Below are positions 44,319-52,318 of a DNA stretch of 62,429 bases, piece after piece; positions within the stretch are counted from its first letter, which is position 1, and every line of letters begins with the position of its first letter. The notes beneath the pieces were generated by a model that ran no database searches, was not told the DNA's origin, and was given only the letters and a program-made list of their open reading frames with translations. The position numbers and the translations under genes were made by a program. This stretch comes from DASRFR01 sp035651455 (GTDB lineage: Bacteria; Acidobacteriota; Terriglobia; Terriglobales; Acidobacteriaceae): assembly GCA_035651455.1 (NCBI GenBank), contig DASRFR010000057.1, positions 1-62,429 on the forward strand. Reading direction: 5' to 3'.

Positions 44319-46355
44319 TCAGACGGTCAAATGCAGTTGGTCGCATAGAAACGCCATTCGGTCTGTGAGCGCTTCTACCCGCTCGCTCAAGGGCAGTACC
44401 GGGGAATGCCCGCGGTAGTGGCTGTAGTCGAGAAGTATTGGGTGGTTGGACACGTTTGCTGCCTGCAGTCGCGCCGCCATCTTTCTAGCGTGAAGTGGAT
44501 TGCAGTTCTGATCCGCATCCCCGGAAATGATCATCGCCGCCGGATACTCGGTGTTGTCCCGCACGTTGTGATACGGGGAGTAGCCCAACAGGGCGGTGAA
44601 ATCCGCGGGATCCTCGGCGGTCCCGAATTCGTCTTTCCAGACGTGCGCGTTGTCAAAGAGGTGGTAGCGCAACATGTCGAGCATGGGCACTAGACATACG
44701 ACGGCCCGAAATAGATCAGGCCTTTGAGTCATGGCAGCGCCGACCAAGAGCCCCGAGTTTGAGCCGCCAAAAATGGCGAGTTTATGGGGGGCCGTCCGGC
44801 CGTTGTTGATCAGCCATTCGGCGGCCGCGACGAAGTCATCAAATGCCACTTGGCGCCTGTGCCGTTTCGCCGCTTGGTGCCAACCATCGCCGAACTCCGA
44901 GCCACCACGAATATTTGGCAGCGCAAACGTGCATCCCTGCTCGATGAGAAAGGCCACGAAGACGCTGAATTGCGGGGTTACCGGGATTCCGTATCCGCCA
45001 TAGGAAGTCATGATGGTGGGGTGTGCGCCTGACTCAAGAGCTTCCGGCCGGCCAACGAGGAACATGGGAATCTGGGTGCCATCTCTCGAGGGGAAGCGAA
45101 CCTGGATATGATGAAACCCATCAGGATCGAAGGGGGCTTTCCGTTCCACAAACAGCCTCATTTCGGAACCGCGAGGGCGATAACTGTAGATCCGAACGGG
45201 CCTGGTGAAAGACTCTTGCTCGACCAACACTTCATCGCCGGTATCGGAAACTCCGATGAGTCGCACAGTGCCATGTTGGTCGAGCGGCACCTGACCAAGC
45301 TGTTTGCCTGCGAGGTCGAAAATGCGGATCTCCGTTCGTAGGTCTCGGAGGTAAGAGACAAAAATCTTGCCCCCATTTACCATCCAGTTCTGAATACGTG
45401 TCTCGCGGCACGGAATGACATCCCGGAATTCCGGTTCGAGGCCCTTCCGGGGGCGTATCTCTACAATTCTGAGGTTCGGAGCCTCATGATCAGTGACAGC
45501 CAAGACACGGCCGCCTGTTAGTAACAAAGGCCCAAATTTGTAGTGGGCATCTCGAATCACCAACTCCGGCTTATCTGCGCTCTCGAACTGCCACAGATAG
45601 AAGTTGGTGGTGAGTTCGTCGTCAATCCGAACTACCAAGAAACCAATGTGATCCGGTCCGGGAACGATATGGAGTTGTAGTTTGTCGTCGCCAGCGGCGA
45701 AGACCTCCTTGTCGTCAGCAAAGGCGGTGCCCAACACATGCTTGTAGGCGGCGTGTGCACGTGATTCTGTGGGCTCGAGGGTTTCGTGAACGTAATAGAA
45801 GGCTTTCGAATCGGGCGCAAATGCGAAACCACGCAGGTAGCCTCTTGGAAGTACGTCAGGCAGAGTATCGAGCCTTTCGATATCCAGGAGTTCGAAAGTT
45901 CCCACTCGCTCTCCGCCTTGCTTTACTTCATAGAGCAGCAACCGGCCATCAGAGGAGATGCGTAAAGGCTTGACTGCTGTGTGCGATCCCGTGCCTCGCA
46001 GCGACGGATCGACGAGGATCTGATCTGACCCGTCTATACCCTCGCGCATGCATATCGACGGTTGTTCCTGCCTCGGCAACCGCTTGCGAAAGAAATATCG
46101 ATTGCCTACCTTCTGAAGCAAGTCATAGGTCTCAACATCGAGCAGTTCCCGAATTCGCTCCCGAATGCGTCCTCGTCCTGGGATGGAGTCGAGATATGAC
46201 CGCGCATACCGCGTTTGTGTAGCGATCCACTCCCGAGTGCGCGGTGACTCTTGGTCTTCAAGCCAGCGATAGGGATCAGTCACTGGCACTCCGTGCAGGA
46301 CTTCGGTCACCGGATCCACTGGCGAGTATGGCGGAGGCTCCATCAGTGCAGGCAT
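44319..46355 (-). CDS. Prolyl oligopeptidase-family serine peptidase, candidate lasso isopeptidase
   Basis: The protein has 678 residues in the S9A layout. The N-terminal beta-propeller (about 70-420) starts after DPYRWLEDQESPRTREWIA, the classic POP entry motif. The catalytic alpha/beta-hydrolase domain (about 430-678) has the nucleophile motif FGGSNSGLLV (Ser near 530), Asp in SGDADQNCNP and His in HYRGHSPVL. Proteobacterial lasso clusters carry S9-type isopeptidases that open the ring; position in this operon makes that role likely, though this POP has the more generic S9A sequence. It overlaps the upstream kinase-like gene by 13 bp. No signal peptide, so cytosolic. Confidence 0.9.
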   Translation of the reverse strand: MPALMEPPPYSPVDPVTEVLHGVPVTDPYRWLEDQESPRTREWIATQTRYARSYLDSIPGRGRIRERIRELLDVETYDLLQKVGNRYFFRKRLPRQEQPSICMREGIDGSDQILVDPSLRGTGSHTAVKPLRISSDGRLLLYEVKQGGERVGTFELLDIERLDTLPDVLPRGYLRGFAFAPDSKAFYYVHETLEPTESRAHAAYKHVLGTAFADDKEVFAAGDDKLQLHIVPGPDHIGFLVVRIDDELTTNFYLWQFESADKPELVIRDAHYKFGPLLLTGGRVLAVTDHEAPNLRIVEIRPRKGLEPEFRDVIPCRETRIQNWMVNGGKIFVSYLRDLRTEIRIFDLAGKQLGQVPLDQHGTVRLIGVSDTGDEVLVEQESFTRPVRIYSYRPRGSEMRLFVERKAPFDPDGFHHIQVRFPSRDGTQIPMFLVGRPEALESGAHPTIMTSYGGYGIPVTPQFSVFVAFLIEQGCTFALPNIRGGSEFGDGWHQAAKRHRRQVAFDDFVAAAEWLINNGRTAPHKLAIFGGSNSGLLVGAAMTQRPDLFRAVVCLVPMLDMLRYHLFDNAHVWKDEFGTAEDPADFTALLGYSPYHNVRDNTEYPAAMIISGDADQNCNPLHARKMAARLQAANVSNHPILLDYSHYRGHSPVLPLSERVEALTDRMAFLCDQLHLTV

Positions 46356-47743
46356 AAGGATCTCCGTTCGCCGAGTGTGTTCGCTTCACGATGCATACGT
46401 CGCGCTAGACTGCGGAGATACCCAGCAGTCGCAGGGTCTTGCATCCTCTCTTGGTAGCGCCATGCGTCGCTACCAGCTGCGTATGCGAAGGTTGCCAGGA
46501 GCGGTGCAAGGCTCAAGGCGCCATCAATCGCAGTGCTTCCAACCATTCGTTTCCATTGTTCGCGGTAGGAGGAGACCAGGCTCATTTCGAGTGCGGAATC
46601 TCCAGCGGCGCTGCGGCGAAGATGTTCGAGGAGGTATTGAAACGTAAAGAAGGGATTTCCGACGTAGGCTTCCGCCCAATCCAGAAACACGCAGCGATCA
46701 GGCGAAGCAACAATATTGCCTGGATTCAGGTCGAGGTGACCTAAGGTTTCAGGAATCTCCAATGCTTCCAGTGCCTCAAGTGCAGTCTGAAGGCGGTCTC
46801 CCAAAAAAAGGAGTTCCTTGTGGCTAAGAGGAGCGGGCGGAATTTTGGTCTGCCGCTCCATCAACTGCGTCATGGTCTCGATGAACGGGCCAACCATCTT
46901 GGACAGCACATTCACACCCAGATCACGCGCTCCAGCAGCCAGGATCTGAGTGCCGCGCTCAATGGAATCAATTTGCAATTCCGCCAGAGATGAAGCGGAT
47001 TGTTCCGACAGGGCATCCTCTTGTGCCTCTGAAAGTGGTTTCCCGACAGCCTCGCGAGTGAGCCAGCCATTCCACTCTGAGCGTGTGGCCAGTACGATCG
47101 GCACATAACGTGGGAAGAGCCTCGACAGCTCACAGGTGATTGGGAACTCTCTTTGGTTCGGTTCGCCTACAGCCTTGAACCACAGAGCGGGGCCATCGGT
47201 ATCGAAGCGAATCAGGCTGAAAGATGGACTGGCGTTCAGTTGGCGGAATCGGCCGTTAAGCTGGAACCCCAAAGGTCCAATCACTTCTTCGATCCATTCA
47301 CGCAGCTCGTCGAACCAGCCAAGGCATGTGAAAGGGCCGGTAGGAGACGTTTTTCCGTCTGCGCCACATTGCGCAATCGACTGCTGAATTGCCGAATAAT
47401 CAGTGACGTCAGTCGGGGAATCCTTGGATAAGGCCGCAACCGAAAACCATTTGGTGGGTACTTTCGGGCCGTCCACAGTACGCCAATGTCGTGCAACCTG
47501 ATAGTGAATTCCGGCGCCGTATGTTCCTGCCAATTCGCTGAGTTCAGATAAACAAACGATCTCTTCTCCCCAGGCGCTCTTGACCGCCTTACCGAGGTTC
47601 TCTGCGACCCGTTGCCACTGAGGAATCTCTACGGAGGGAAGTGCGAACCGGCCGACGTCCGGAACCACAAGGATGTCCTTCCCATCCGGACTCAAGACGA
47701 TGACTCGGTAAGTCTCGCGCTCGCACTCTATGACAGGCACCAC
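46343..47743 (-). CDS. Aminoglycoside phosphotransferase-like kinase in lasso operon
   Basis: The 466-residue protein has a C-terminal APH-fold kinase: LGHLDLNPGNIVAS (Brenner loop, HxDxxPxN, about 336) and VFLDWAEAYVGNPFF (DxD-like magnesium motif, about 350). The N-terminal 180 residues are a separate alpha/beta domain with YRVIVLSPDGKDILVVPDVG, somewhat Nudix-like but without a Nudix box. Lasso kinases described so far belong to the HPr-kinase-like family, so an APH-type kinase in a lasso operon would be a different modification, either of the peptide or as self-resistance. The GTG start at 47743 is 29 bp after the B1 stop. Confidence 0.85.
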   Translation of the reverse strand: MVPVIECERETYRVIVLSPDGKDILVVPDVGRFALPSVEIPQWQRVAENLGKAVKSAWGEEIVCLSELSELAGTYGAGIHYQVARHWRTVDGPKVPTKWFSVAALSKDSPTDVTDYSAIQQSIAQCGADGKTSPTGPFTCLGWFDELREWIEEVIGPLGFQLNGRFRQLNASPSFSLIRFDTDGPALWFKAVGEPNQREFPITCELSRLFPRYVPIVLATRSEWNGWLTREAVGKPLSEAQEDALSEQSASSLAELQIDSIERGTQILAAGARDLGVNVLSKMVGPFIETMTQLMERQTKIPPAPLSHKELLFLGDRLQTALEALEALEIPETLGHLDLNPGNIVASPDRCVFLDWAEAYVGNPFFTFQYLLEHLRRSAAGDSALEMSLVSSYREQWKRMVGSTAIDGALSLAPLLATFAYAAGSDAWRYQERMQDPATAGYLRSLARRMHREANTLGERRSLCLH

Positions 47744-47772
47744 TTCCTGCTCTCCCTTCGACCAGGCGTCAG

Positions 47773-48042
47773 CTAGCGCTCGGCGACCAATTTGTGTTCC
47801 TTAAGGGATCCGATGAATTCACGCACGTCGCTTTCGACAATCTCCCGACTTGCGCCAAACTCCCGGCTGATTGTGTCCACGATGTCCGTTTCCGCAAGCC
47901 CACTCTCAAGAAGTTCCAGAATCCTCGACCCGACGGGATTCAGGTTGAACATCTGACCTTGATGTATGTCGAGCACAATCGCTCCATCCTGGCCATGTGT
48001 GCTTCGAACTCCATCCGAGACTCTGTACAAGGGCTGCCCCAC
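47773..48042 (-). CDS. Lasso RRE protein (B1), PqqD-like
   Basis: This 89-residue winged-helix RiPP recognition element has YRVSDGVRSTHGQDGAIVLD as strands, then GQMFNLNPVGSRILELLESG and DTISREFGASREIVESDVRE in its three helices, as in PqqD and lasso B1. It binds the leader's YxxPxL motif and delivers the precursor to the B2 peptidase. It starts with a GTG at 48042; an in-frame stop lies four codons upstream, so no longer start is possible. It is the first gene of the lasso operon. The promoter probably lies in 48043-48162. Confidence 0.9.
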   Translation of the reverse strand: MGQPLYRVSDGVRSTHGQDGAIVLDIHQGQMFNLNPVGSRILELLESGLAETDIVDTISREFGASREIVESDVREFIGSLKEHKLVAER

Positions 48043-48162
48043 AACTGCGGTTCACTGTTGGAATCGCGTGTGGCACACCTTGCCACTTGCAGCGGTGGAA
48101 ACGCCACTCATTTGTGAATTCGTTCGGGAAAGAATCAGAGATTTTGAGACTAGGTTTTGGCG

Positions 48163-48381
48163 TCAACAACATGCATCAGTTGCATCCGGCTTCACTGAAA
48201 TCGAATATGTTCGCGTTTCCGATGTAGTTGCTGCTTGTGCTGGAAGGGTTAGTCGAGGCCGGTACTGCAGGAGGGCATTTCCCAAAGCCCGTTTATGGTG
48301 AGCCCCCGGATTGCCGACACATTCGACCCATCTCGATCGTGCGGACGAAAGTTCAGCGATAAGCTCTTCGTATCTGGACAT
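48163..48381 (-). CDS. Possible small protein after the ImmA gene
   Basis: This is a 72-residue reading frame with MSRYEELIAELSSARSRWVE at the N-terminus, then a hydrophilic tail ending in two Cys. It overlaps the ImmA-family gene end by 29 bp in a different frame, as coupled genes do, and lies on the same strand. No homology is recognised; it could also be non-coding, since its GC pattern is not decisive. Confidence 0.35.
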   Translation of the reverse strand: MSRYEELIAELSSARSRWVECVGNPGAHHKRALGNALLQYRPRLTLPAQAATTSETRTYSISVKPDATDACC

Positions 48382-48913
48382 CAACGCCTGTCATGCGCAG
48401 TCGCCAAGCGCACAGCGCTTCGCTGACGCCATAGCAACTTGCGATGTCCGCGGCGGAACGCCCTGCGGAACGCAACTGAACGAGCACATCTCGCGGCAGG
48501 AGAAGCGAAGCAGCTAGCCAATCGGCTTCCTGTTCCTGCTCGTCCGAATAATCGCTCAACAGCAGCAATCCGGTCTCTGAGACTTCAACACGCGCTGGAG
48601 TGTGGCTTAACTCTATGTGGGCGAGTTCATGCATCAGATCATTGCGCTGCCGAGTGATGGCATGTGCCGGATTAAGAACGATTGCGAATGTACTATCGAT
48701 CTGCAGAGTCATTGCGGACCAGCTGTCACCGTCGACGACAGTAAGTTGGGAGACGGCTCGCGTGGGAAGTCCAAGCTGGCTGAAATCGAGAACGCGGACG
48801 TTCAGGTGGGCGGCGTAAGACCAAGGGTCAATCGGTGCATTCGGTCGCAGTCCCAGAGCATTCCGGGCTGCGGCGGCGGTTCGTTCCGCCTGCGCTTTGA
48901 ACCCACGGCGCAC
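48353..48913 (-). CDS. ImmA/IrrE-family zinc peptidase
   Basis: The 186-residue protein has the zinc site LMHELAHIELSH (HExxH plus second His), with the third ligand Glu in SDEQEQEADWLAASLLLP, followed by a winged C-terminal part. This family (COG2856) cleaves repressors such as ImmR. The partner is the XRE gene immediately upstream, 3 bp away, so together they form an XRE/ImmA two-gene unit. It sits between the lasso operon and the CBASS genes, so it may control either one. Confidence 0.88.
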   Translation of the reverse strand: MRRGFKAQAERTAAAARNALGLRPNAPIDPWSYAAHLNVRVLDFSQLGLPTRAVSQLTVVDGDSWSAMTLQIDSTFAIVLNPAHAITRQRNDLMHELAHIELSHTPARVEVSETGLLLLSDYSDEQEQEADWLAASLLLPRDVLVQLRSAGRSAADIASCYGVSEALCAWRLRMTGVDVQIRRAYR

Positions 48914-48915
48914 GT

Positions 48916-49263
48916 TTACCGACCAACCAAATCTTCGGCAGCGATGATCGCTCTCTGGGCCGCAAGAATTAGTTCGCCGAGTGCCTTTGCGGTCTCCACT
49001 TGTACGGTTTTCTTCTTCTTGAAGTGAACAATAGCTCGGGGTTTCTTAGTACTTTGGTTCGTTTCCATACCCAAGAATTCGCGCGGATCGCGTCCGAGCC
49101 ACTTGCATAGACTTGCGAAAGTCTGCAGGTCCGGCATGTGCCCGTTCTCCACTCTTGAATAAGTGGCTGGAGTCACACCTGCATCCAGCGCTGCGGCACG
49201 AACGCCGCGAATACCTCTCTTCTTTGCCAGCAAACGACCGAAATCGTCGATCGTCAGAGCCAT
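48916..49263 (-). CDS. XRE-family repressor paired with ImmA peptidase
   Basis: This 115-residue protein has a helix-turn-helix at about 10-65: LLAKKRGIRGVRAAALDAGV followed by TPATYSRVENGHMPDLQTFA, then SLCKWLGRDPREFLGM. The C-terminal half is basic and helical (FKKKKTVQVETAKALGELIL). It starts 269 bp from the divergent CD-NTase gene. The dyad at 49343-49362 is in that gap and is a likely operator, so this repressor may act on both its own gene and the CBASS promoter. The ImmA protein is its likely inactivator. Confidence 0.85.
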   Translation of the reverse strand: MALTIDDFGRLLAKKRGIRGVRAAALDAGVTPATYSRVENGHMPDLQTFASLCKWLGRDPREFLGMETNQSTKKPRAIVHFKKKKTVQVETAKALGELILAAQRAIIAAEDLVGR

Positions 49264-49342
49264 CGGACCTCCCGAGAAAAAGGTTATGAGCCCCTTGACG
49301 GGGGCAAACGAACATGTTCCACTGTCTTATGTATAGGACATA

Positions 49343-49376
49343 ACGTATCACGCATGATACGTCCTATGCATGATAC
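49343..49376. promoter_or_regulatory. Dyad operator between XRE and CBASS genes
   Basis: ACGTATCA-CGCA-TGATACGT is a perfect 8-bp inverted repeat at 49343-49362. A third half site, GCATGATAC, follows at 49368-49376. The TGATAC half-site repeated in phase fits XRE-type repressor binding. It lies upstream of both the XRE gene (starts 49263) and the CD-NTase gene (starts 49532). Confidence 0.65.
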
Positions 49377-49531
49377 AAACGCAAATCATAACGCAGATTT
49401 GGATGCACGCCAGCAAAAAGAGGTGCGAAGGTTCCGCCTGGGCACACATATCGGAGCGAGTGCCTAACCGTGTACCTGTTGGGAAATGACGCGGATCTAT
49501 ACGAGACGAGAGTTCCGCGCAAGGAGAGGAA

Positions 49532-50683
49532 ATGGCTTTGAACGAATTAGCGGTTCGAGCGGATGCGTTGGACCTCATGCTGTTCGATGTCTGCGACAAC
49601 TTGCAGCTTTCTCCGACCCAGCACCAGAAAGCGGAGGACCGCTACCACGCAATAGCTAACGTGATTAGTGCGGCAAACAGCCCGTTCTCCTGTTGGGACT
49701 CGAGTCTCTACCCGCAAGGCTCCATGCGCCTTCGGACCACTGTGAAGCCGATCGACACACCACATGATCTGGACCTGGTATGCGAGTTCGATGTGTCCCA
49801 CGAACTCGTCAATCCGGTGGCGCTCCTGGACGACATGTTCAAGCTCTTCAGTGACCATGGCGTGTATGGCGGTATGGTCGAGAGGAAAAACCGATGTGTG
49901 CGAATCGAGTATAAGGACGAATTCTGGTTGGACATTCTTCCAGCGTGCCGCGATGACTACAACGGTGGAACGTGCGTTCAGGTCCCCGATCGTGACCGTC
50001 ACAGCTGGAAACCCAGCAATCCAGTCGCGTATGCGGATTGGTTCAAGAATGCATCGCGCCGCATCATCGTAAAATTTAGCGATTCCCGCCGTGAATTGAT
50101 CATCGCCGAAGCTACTGTTGAACCGCTGCCCGCGTTGCAGGCAACGGAAGAGAAGACAATGCTGCAACTCGTCGTTCAATTGCTTAAGCGGTGGCGTGAT
50201 GTTCACTACGCAAATTCTGAATACCCGCCGATCTCAATTGTCCTCACGACGTTAGCTGCGGACTTGTACAGCGGAGAGCAGTCGATTTCGACAGCTCTGC
50301 TTGAGGTATTGAATGGAATCGTGGCGCGACTGGACGCGGCCCATGCCCAGGGGAGGAGACTGCAGGTACCGAATCCGGTTCACCCCGTGGAGGATTTCAG
50401 TGAACGGTGGGACGCGTGTCCAGGAGCATACCTTGCGTTCAATGATGGCATCCGCAAATTCGCGACAGCATGGCGAGAAGTTTGTTTGACGCGCGGCAAT
50501 CCGGGGAGGCTCGCGAAGGGTGTGTTTGGCGACGTGATTGATGAGGCCATTTTGCGGGAGGCCAGGAGCATGCAGGCAGATCGCAGCGCCTCCCTGCTTG
50601 GAGTTGCGTCGATGGGATGTATTGTCCCTGCAGCGGCAGCGGTGGTCCCCATGCTTCGCAATACGAACCATGGCTCGATCTAG
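49532..50683 (+). CDS. cdnX: CD-NTase of type II CBASS (SMODS domain)
   Basis: The protein has 383 residues. The nucleotidyltransferase core has LYPQGSMRLRTTVKP (GS motif, about 62), PHDLDLVCEFD with the two metal-binding Asp residues, and FWLDILPACRD with the third Asp. The rest matches the SMODS/nucleotidyltransferase C-terminal lobe. On infection it makes a cyclic oligonucleotide that activates the downstream effector. AAGGAGAGGAA precedes the ATG at 49532, an excellent ribosome binding site. It overlaps the E2-like gene by 14 bp. Which clade of CD-NTase it belongs to, and therefore the product, cannot be decided here. Confidence 0.92.
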   Translation: MALNELAVRADALDLMLFDVCDNLQLSPTQHQKAEDRYHAIANVISAANSPFSCWDSSLYPQGSMRLRTTVKPIDTPHDLDLVCEFDVSHELVNPVALLDDMFKLFSDHGVYGGMVERKNRCVRIEYKDEFWLDILPACRDDYNGGTCVQVPDRDRHSWKPSNPVAYADWFKNASRRIIVKFSDSRRELIIAEATVEPLPALQATEEKTMLQLVVQLLKRWRDVHYANSEYPPISIVLTTLAADLYSGEQSISTALLEVLNGIVARLDAAHAQGRRLQVPNPVHPVEDFSERWDACPGAYLAFNDGIRKFATAWREVCLTRGNPGRLAKGVFGDVIDEAILREARSMQADRSASLLGVASMGCIVPAAAAVVPMLRNTNHGSI

Positions 50684-51119
50684 TCTTCGCCAGCGACCCG
50701 CCCAACTCACGGCGGCGCAGCAAATTGGTCGGATGCGTACGAAGTTTCCCGGCTTGGCTGTCGCATTCAAGCGAAGCCGTATCATTTGGACCGGAGATTG
50801 GTGGCCGCATCCGTTGAGCGACACATACCATATCCAGATCTCCTATACACTCGGGAGCCGTCCGCGCATCGCCATTTTGAGTCCCAAGCTTAAGCTTGCG
50901 CCAGGTAAGACTCTTCTGCCACATGTTTATCCCGATGGGCAGATGGATATCTGTGTACACCGGCCCGAAGAGTGGATGCCAAGCAGTTTGATTGCGGATA
51001 CGATCATGCCGTGGATATCACAGTGGCTGAGGTTCTATGAAGTCTGGCAACAAACCGGAAGCTGGGAAGGTGAAGGTACGCATCCCGAAGCGGAATCGCA
51101 TCGGCAAGGCCCAGCCTGA
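50670..51119 (+). CDS. E2-like protein of type II-short CBASS
   Basis: This 149-residue ubiquitin-conjugating-fold protein has PKLKLAPGKTLLPHVYPDGQ, then MDICVHRPEEW with catalytic Cys95, and TIMPWISQWLRFYEVWQQTG near the C-terminus. In type II-short CBASS a single E2-like protein (no E1 or JAB) acts on the CD-NTase C-terminus and boosts its activity. The start at 50670 lies inside the CD-NTase gene end (14-bp overlap); reading frames further upstream are shadows of that gene. The C-terminus overlaps the Cap5 start by 83 bp. Confidence 0.85.
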   Translation: MARSSLRQRPAQLTAAQQIGRMRTKFPGLAVAFKRSRIIWTGDWWPHPLSDTYHIQISYTLGSRPRIAILSPKLKLAPGKTLLPHVYPDGQMDICVHRPEEWMPSSLIADTIMPWISQWLRFYEVWQQTGSWEGEGTHPEAESHRQGPA

Positions 51120-52269
51120 CGCGACCAAGAGTCCGCGCTACTACGACCCGCAGACACTTAAGCTCCTATGGGGACGAGCTGCTGGACGATGCGCGATGCC
51201 CGATTGCCGCGTCGAGCTGTTCGTAACGGAAGACAATTATGATCCGGTTTGCGTAATAGGAGAGATGGGCCACATAGCTGCATCGAGCAATGCTGGACCA
51301 CGAGCGAACGTGGAGATCGATCTGCGTATTCGCGACAAGTACGAAAACCTCATTCTCCTCTGCCGCAACTGCCATCGGAAGGTAGATACCTTGAAACTAA
51401 GCTACCCGCATGAGCGCCTGTTCGAAATCAAGGCGAGCCATGAGGCTTGGGTTCGCACGGCCCTTCCTGAGCGAGGATTCACTCATCTCCGCTGGCAAGT
51501 GCTGAAATTACAGGGCGACTTTCCATTCGATCCGACGACGATCGCCGAAGCATTGTCGCCGGATCAAGAAGCAAGCGTAGAACAGATCAGCGTTTCGGCA
51601 ACGCACGAATCCTGGGCCTCGATTCAAGAGAACCTCCGGACGCAAGTTCATACCATGATCGCGAACAGCGACTCGGTCGCATCCCGCATTGCGGTCTTTC
51701 CGCTCGCACCCGTTTCGGCTTGCATTTATTCAGGATACCTGCTCACAAATCGCTTAAACGTCCGAGGATTTCAATATCACCGAGATCAAGCGACATGGGC
51801 CTGGCCGAAGAATCCGGAAGTATTGACGACACCAACGGTCGCAGGGCCTGTTGACTCCACATCGTCATCCGCGGAAGTGTTCTTCTTGTTTGAGTTGACG
51901 GCGCCGATCAATGCCTCAGAGCTTCTGGAATCGACCGGCGGAGACCGAGCTGTGTATCAGTGTTCCGTTCCAGATTTGTCGACGGGCTGGCTGAAGAGTA
52001 AGACCCAGCTCGATGAATTGGCGCGAAAAGCAAGAGAGGTGTTCGAAGCAGCTGCGATTCGCTATCCAACTTCGCCGCGCTGGCACATTCTCTACGCGGG
52101 CCCTGCTCCGGGTGGAGTGGTGGTCGGGCAACAGCTCAACCCGACCATGATTCCTAAGGTGCAGCTTTATGAATTCCAACGCCCGCGTCACATACCGAGC
52201 ATCGCGATCACTCCGCACGATTCTTCGCTCACTCGTTGGACTGAGCGAAATACTGATGCATCTGCGTGA
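51037..52269 (+). CDS. cap5: HNH-SAVED CBASS effector nuclease (Cap5)
   Basis: A 410-residue protein with an N-terminal HNH domain. CAMPDCRVELFVTEDNYDP (Cys pair, about 52), GEMGHIAASSNAGPRANVEI and ILLCRNCHRKVDTLKLSYPH (second Cys pair and catalytic His, about 110) mark it. From about residue 180 a SAVED domain follows, ending in RWHILYAGPAPGGVVVGQQL and LNPTMIPKVQLYEF, which binds the cyclic oligonucleotide. Ligand binding makes it degrade DNA and kill the cell. It starts within the E2-like gene (83-bp overlap; an internal start is possible). It is convergent with the ABC transporter gene (49-bp gap). Confidence 0.92.
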   Translation: MKSGNKPEAGKVKVRIPKRNRIGKAQPDATKSPRYYDPQTLKLLWGRAAGRCAMPDCRVELFVTEDNYDPVCVIGEMGHIAASSNAGPRANVEIDLRIRDKYENLILLCRNCHRKVDTLKLSYPHERLFEIKASHEAWVRTALPERGFTHLRWQVLKLQGDFPFDPTTIAEALSPDQEASVEQISVSATHESWASIQENLRTQVHTMIANSDSVASRIAVFPLAPVSACIYSGYLLTNRLNVRGFQYHRDQATWAWPKNPEVLTTPTVAGPVDSTSSSAEVFFLFELTAPINASELLESTGGDRAVYQCSVPDLSTGWLKSKTQLDELARKAREVFEAAAIRYPTSPRWHILYAGPAPGGVVVGQQLNPTMIPKVQLYEFQRPRHIPSIAITPHDSSLTRWTERNTDASA

Positions 52270-52318
52270 CAAGGTGCCGCTGAATCCGAACGACGCAAAT
52301 CAAGATGATTTGTGAAAG

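Noticed and set aside
49532..52269. Type III CBASS or Pycsar system
   Set aside because: No HORMA/TRIP13 genes and no cyclase domain; the E2-like protein and HNH-SAVED effector point to type II-short CBASS.
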